Source of the DNA: Ruminiclostridium sp.
GTDB taxonomy: Bacteria; Bacillota; Clostridia; Oscillospirales; Oscillospiraceae
NCBI GenBank assembly: GCA_017560855.1
Contig: JAFZEB010000014.1
Span: 1 to 9,298, forward strand
Direction of reading: 5' to 3'
Length of the DNA stretch: 9,298 nt
Below the pieces are notes generated by a model, which did no database searches, was not told the origin of the DNA, and saw nothing but the letters and a program-made list of their open reading frames with translations. This document shows, piece by piece, positions 7,407-9,298 of the stretch. Positions within the stretch are counted from its first letter, which is position 1. Each line of letters opens with the position of its first letter. A program made the position numbers and the translations under genes.

Positions 7407-7622
7407 ATGGCAGAGAAAAAAGACACCAAGAAGCAGGTCCCCCTTCGGCTGTCCCCCAAGCTCTACGCCGCCATTGCGGCCTGGGCCGAGGATGACTTCC
7501 GCTCGGTGAACGGTCAGATCGAGTATCTCCTCACCGAATGCGTCCGCCAGAGAAAGAAGACCGGCAAGTACGTCCCGGAGGACGATGTTTTAGACGCACA
7601 CTTAGAGTTAGACTTTGAATAA
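7407..7622 (+). CDS. Small ribbon-helix-helix (Arc/CopG-like) DNA-binding protein
   Basis: A 71-residue protein with a lysine-rich N-terminus, a short strand (QVPLRLS), then two helices (PKLYAAIAAWAEDDF and SVNGQIEYLLTECVRQRKK), the layout of an Arc-type RHH dimer. The acidic tail (EDDVLDAHLELDFE) is extra. RHH proteins bind inverted repeats in their own promoters, and a perfect one overlaps the promoter of this operon. I recall SPFH genes in clostridial genomes often being followed by such a small protein, so the pair is probably functional. No strong ribosome site is present: AGGTG is only 2 bases before the ATG, and the gene starts 10 bases after the SPFH stop, so translational coupling is likely. 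It is not an evident toxin-antitoxin member, as no toxin gene is adjacent. Confidence 0.85.
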   Translation: MAEKKDTKKQVPLRLSPKLYAAIAAWAEDDFRSVNGQIEYLLTECVRQRKKTGKYVPEDDVLDAHLELDFE

Positions 7623-7626
7623 GGCA

Positions 7627-7654
7627 GGGGGAGGCTGTTTGCCTCCCTCATCTT
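7627..7654 (+). terminator. Rho-independent terminator of the SPFH-RHH operon
   Basis: GGGGGAGGC (7627-7635) pairs with GCCTCCCTC (7641-7649; one G-T pair) around the loop TGTTT. The tail ATCTTT is only weakly T-rich, so termination may be partial. Confidence 0.65.
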
Positions 7655-7678
7655 TGCGTCAACCAGCCCTTCCATTTC

Positions 7679-7756
7679 GTAGGGGCGATTCACGAATCGC
7701 CCGGGGAACGTGGGTCACCCCCTATGGGTGGCGGGCGCATCGTGATGCGCCCCTAC
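7679..7756. repeat. Palindromic intergenic repeat (REP/MITE-like), three-hairpin cloverleaf
   Basis: Outer arms GTAGGGGCG (7679-7687) and CGCCCCTAC (7748-7756) are perfect 9-base inverted repeats. Inside are two perfect 9-bp hairpins with 2-base loops, 7683-7702 (GGGCGATTC/GAATCGCCC) and 7733-7752 (GGGCGCATC/GATGCGCCC), and a central hairpin, CACCC/GGGTG at 7716-7730. The hairpins overlap the outer arms, so the element can switch between one long fold and a cloverleaf. From memory, similar GTAGGGGCG-bordered elements are scattered in Oscillospiraceae genomes. It encodes nothing and probably is a non-autonomous mobile or REP-type element. Confidence 0.75.
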
Positions 7757-7775
7757 AAAAAAGGTTGCAGAAACC

Positions 7776-7804
7776 TTGCACATACTCCCCTCTCATGGTA
7801 AAAT
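7776..7804 (+). promoter_or_regulatory. Promoter of the dCMP deaminase gene
   Basis: TTGCAC (7776-7781) and TAAAAT (7799-7804) are separated by 17 bases. The -35 box begins 20 bases after the palindromic repeat ends. The predicted start near 7811 gives a leader of about 45 bases. Confidence 0.75.
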
Positions 7805-7856
7805 AGTAGGAAGAATTTTCGCCTTACGGCTTAGAAAGATAGAGGTGACTTTCACC

Positions 7857-8288
7857 ATGAGAACCAGAGAAAGCAAGAAGGCCCGTTACCTGCGCATTGC
7901 CGGTGAGGTGGCTCGAGGATCTACCTGCCTGCGCCGTCAGTACGGTGCCATCATCGTCCGGGAGGACGAGATCATCGCCACCGGCTACAACGGCGCCCCC
8001 CGGGGCGACGCCAACTGCTGCGACGTGGGCACCTGCTGGCGCATCCAGAACAACATCCCCCACGGGGAGCGGTACGAAATGTGCGTGGCCGTCCACGCCG
8101 AGATGAACGCCATCATCAGCGCCGCCCGCCGTGACATGATCGGCAGCACCCTCTACCTGGTTGGCTTTGACGGCGACAAGCCCATCAAGGCCGAACCCTG
8201 CCTGATCTGCGCCAAGCTCATCAAGAACGCCGGTATCAAAGAGGTCATCACCTACGAAGATGTGGACCCCATCGAAACAACGGAATAA
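7857..8288 (+). CDS. Deoxycytidylate (dCMP) deaminase, ComEB-like
   Basis: The 143-residue cytosolic zinc enzyme would convert dCMP to dUMP, feeding thymidylate synthesis. Catalytic signatures are clear: HAE at 80-82 (zinc His and the proton-shuttling Glu) and PCLIC at 114-118 (two zinc Cys). TGYNGAPRG at 42-50 and the cysteine cluster CCDVGTC at 54-60 plus Cys76 match the dCMP deaminase subgroup, where extra cysteines can hold a second, structural zinc. The ATG at 7857 is chosen because GAGGTG ends about 9 bases upstream and the protein then begins with the usual helix (SKKARYLRIAGEVA). An upstream in-frame ATG at 7776 lies in the -35 box. The length fits the family. It has its own promoter and terminator, so it is likely monocistronic. 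Other members of the family (riboflavin or tRNA deaminases) fit less well. Confidence 0.93.
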   Translation: MRTRESKKARYLRIAGEVARGSTCLRRQYGAIIVREDEIIATGYNGAPRGDANCCDVGTCWRIQNNIPHGERYEMCVAVHAEMNAIISAARRDMIGSTLYLVGFDGDKPIKAEPCLICAKLIKNAGIKEVITYEDVDPIETTE

Positions 8289-8296
8289 CTGCGCCC

Positions 8297-8328
8297 AAAA
8301 GCTCCCCTTCGAAAAGGGGAGCTTTTTT
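8297..8328 (+). terminator. Rho-independent terminator after dCMP deaminase
   Basis: A perfect 13-bp stem (8297-8309 with 8314-8326, core AGCTCCCCTT) closed by CGAA and ending in six T (8323-8328). It starts 8 bases after the stop codon and isolates this gene from the next. Confidence 0.93.
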
Positions 8329-8350
8329 CTAAACAAAGGAGGTTTTCCCC

Positions 8351-9298
8351 ATGACCATTACCCTGGCCACCCTGGCCGACTACGAGGGCATCCTGGCCCT
8401 GCACAAGACCTACCACACCGACTCCATCTCCCCCGAAGACCGTCCCGACGGCTTTGTGACCACCAACTTCACCCCCCAGCAGCTGGAGGACCTCATCGTG
8501 AAGGAGCAGGGTGTCACCGTGGCAAAGGACGAAACGGGCCGAATCGTGGCCTACGCCACGGCGGCCTCCTGGGATTACTGGTCCCAGTGGCCCCTCTTTG
8601 TGTACATGATCGACCACCTCCACGAGTACCAGCTGGACGGGGTTACCCTCACCAAGGAGAATTCCTATCAGTACGGCCCCGCCTGCGTCCACAAGGACTA
8701 CCGGGGCACCGGGCTTTTCGCCAAGGTCTTCCGGGCCTCCCTGGACTCCATGGCCCACCGCTACCCCATCATGGCCACCTTCGTCAACCAGGTAAATCCC
8801 CGGTCCTATGCCGCCCACACCCGCAAGGTGGGCATGACCACCGCCGGAACCTTCCCCTTCAACAACAACCAGTACTACTGCCTGGTCTGCCCCACGGCCT
8901 CCTTTCAGTACCACCTGAACTTCCACCACCAGCCTGACCCCAAGGCCCTGGCCCTGACCTCTCCCCAGGCCACAGGCGCCGCCCACACCTTCCACCGGAG
9001 CCTTCCCGGCTACGCCCCCACCCCTCTGGTCTGTCTGGAAGCTCAGGCCAAGCATCTGGGCATCGCCAACCTGTGGGTGAAGGATGAGTCCCACCGGTTC
9101 GGCCTGAACGCCTTCAAGGGTCTGGGGGGAAGCTACGCCATCGCCGAGCACCTCTGCGGACGGCTAGGAATCCCCGTGGATGAGAAGGCCTTCGCCATCC
9201 TGACCACCCCCGACACCCCAGAAAAACTGGGGCAGATCACCTTCGTCACCGCCACCGACGGCAACCACGGCCGTGGTGTGGCCTGGGCGGCACGGGTC
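8351..9298 (+). CDS. GNAT acetyltransferase-like domain fused to diaminopropionate ammonia-lyase (3' truncated)
   Basis: One uninterrupted frame of 316 codons runs to the window edge, starting at an ATG 8 bases after AAAGGAGG (8335-8342). Residues 1 to about 185 resemble a GNAT N-acyltransferase: an N-terminal helix (LADYEGILALHKTYH), a central strand, an acetyl-CoA loop (YGPACVHKDYRGTGLFAKVF, R118-G-T-G121) and a KVGM motif near 159-162. Residues from about 205 match the start of the PLP enzyme that splits 2,3-diaminopropionate into pyruvate and ammonia: FHRSLPGYAPTPLV (214 on), VKDESHRFGLNAFKGLGGSYA with the expected PLP-binding Lys256, and TATDGNHGRGVAWAA (301 on). Standalone family enzymes such as E. 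coli YgeX are about 400 residues with only some 35 residues before the FH motif, so the first ~180 residues are additional. An internal ATG at 8834 follows AAGGTG, but it sits inside the GNAT KVGM motif. The catalytic C-terminus is outside the window. Confidence 0.88.
   Translation, partial: MTITLATLADYEGILALHKTYHTDSISPEDRPDGFVTTNFTPQQLEDLIVKEQGVTVAKDETGRIVAYATAASWDYWSQWPLFVYMIDHLHEYQLDGVTLTKENSYQYGPACVHKDYRGTGLFAKVFRASLDSMAHRYPIMATFVNQVNPRSYAAHTRKVGMTTAGTFPFNNNQYYCLVCPTASFQYHLNFHHQPDPKALALTSPQATGAAHTFHRSLPGYAPTPLVCLEAQAKHLGIANLWVKDESHRFGLNAFKGLGGSYAIAEHLCGRLGIPVDEKAFAILTTPDTPEKLGQITFVTATDGNHGRGVAWAARV

Noticed and set aside
7407..7622. RHH protein as an antitoxin of a toxin-antitoxin pair
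   Set aside because: No small toxin gene adjoins it; the partner is an SPFH protein and a repeat/terminator follows.
7761..7777. Small hairpin AAGGTT/AACCTT with a T run on the - strand, resembling a terminator
   Set aside because: Only a 6-bp stem and there is no - strand gene upstream to terminate; it overlaps the dCMP deaminase -35 box and is probably incidental.
7615..7806. 63-codon + strand frame across the terminator and palindromic repeat
   Set aside because: Runs through the hairpins and the promoter, has no ribosome site and no protein-like composition.

Overview
The window looks like a chromosomal segment of a GC-rich anaerobic Firmicute, most likely an Oscillospiraceae/Ruminococcaceae-type gut bacterium (Flavonifractor or Intestinimonas-like; the genus is a guess). 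Reasons: strong AGGAGG-type ribosome binding sites, compact operons with short AT-rich promoter regions, C/G-ending codons, and a gene mix of DegV, SLH-domain surface protein, SPFH protein with a small RHH partner, and ComEB-like dCMP deaminase. I see no phage, transposase, CRISPR, tRNA or rRNA. No stretch over 300 bases lacks a gene.

Region 1 (1-5237, + strand) is a likely four-gene transcription unit. It holds the 3' end of an SPFH/'virion core' (YdjI-type) gene ending in four zinc ribbons, a DUF4428 zinc-ribbon protein, a lipoprotein with a possible beta-propeller, and an exported 814-residue protein with five divergent ~120-residue repeats and three SLH domains. No terminator is visible between them. 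A strong hairpin at 5295-5325 separates this unit from the convergent degV gene and probably serves both strands.

Region 2 (5334-7650) is a divergent pair. degV (- strand) and an SPFH membrane-protein gene (+ strand) are read away from each other from near-consensus sigma-70/SigA-type promoters at 6243-6271 and 6316-6344. The SPFH gene is followed after 10 bases by a small ribbon-helix-helix (Arc/CopG-like) protein gene. A perfect 7+7 inverted repeat overlaps the SPFH -10 box, and one identical half-site overlaps the degV -10 box, suggesting an autoregulated switch (inference).

Region 3 (7650-8328) has a 78-bp palindromic repeat able to form a three-hairpin cloverleaf, then a well-formed promoter, a dCMP deaminase gene and a strong terminator.

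Region 4 (8335-9298) opens a gene truncated by the window edge. Its single reading frame joins a GNAT acetyltransferase-like domain to the N-terminal part of a PLP-dependent 2,3-diaminopropionate ammonia-lyase. This unusual fusion is the most interesting item here, followed by the SPFH-RHH/operator arrangement.
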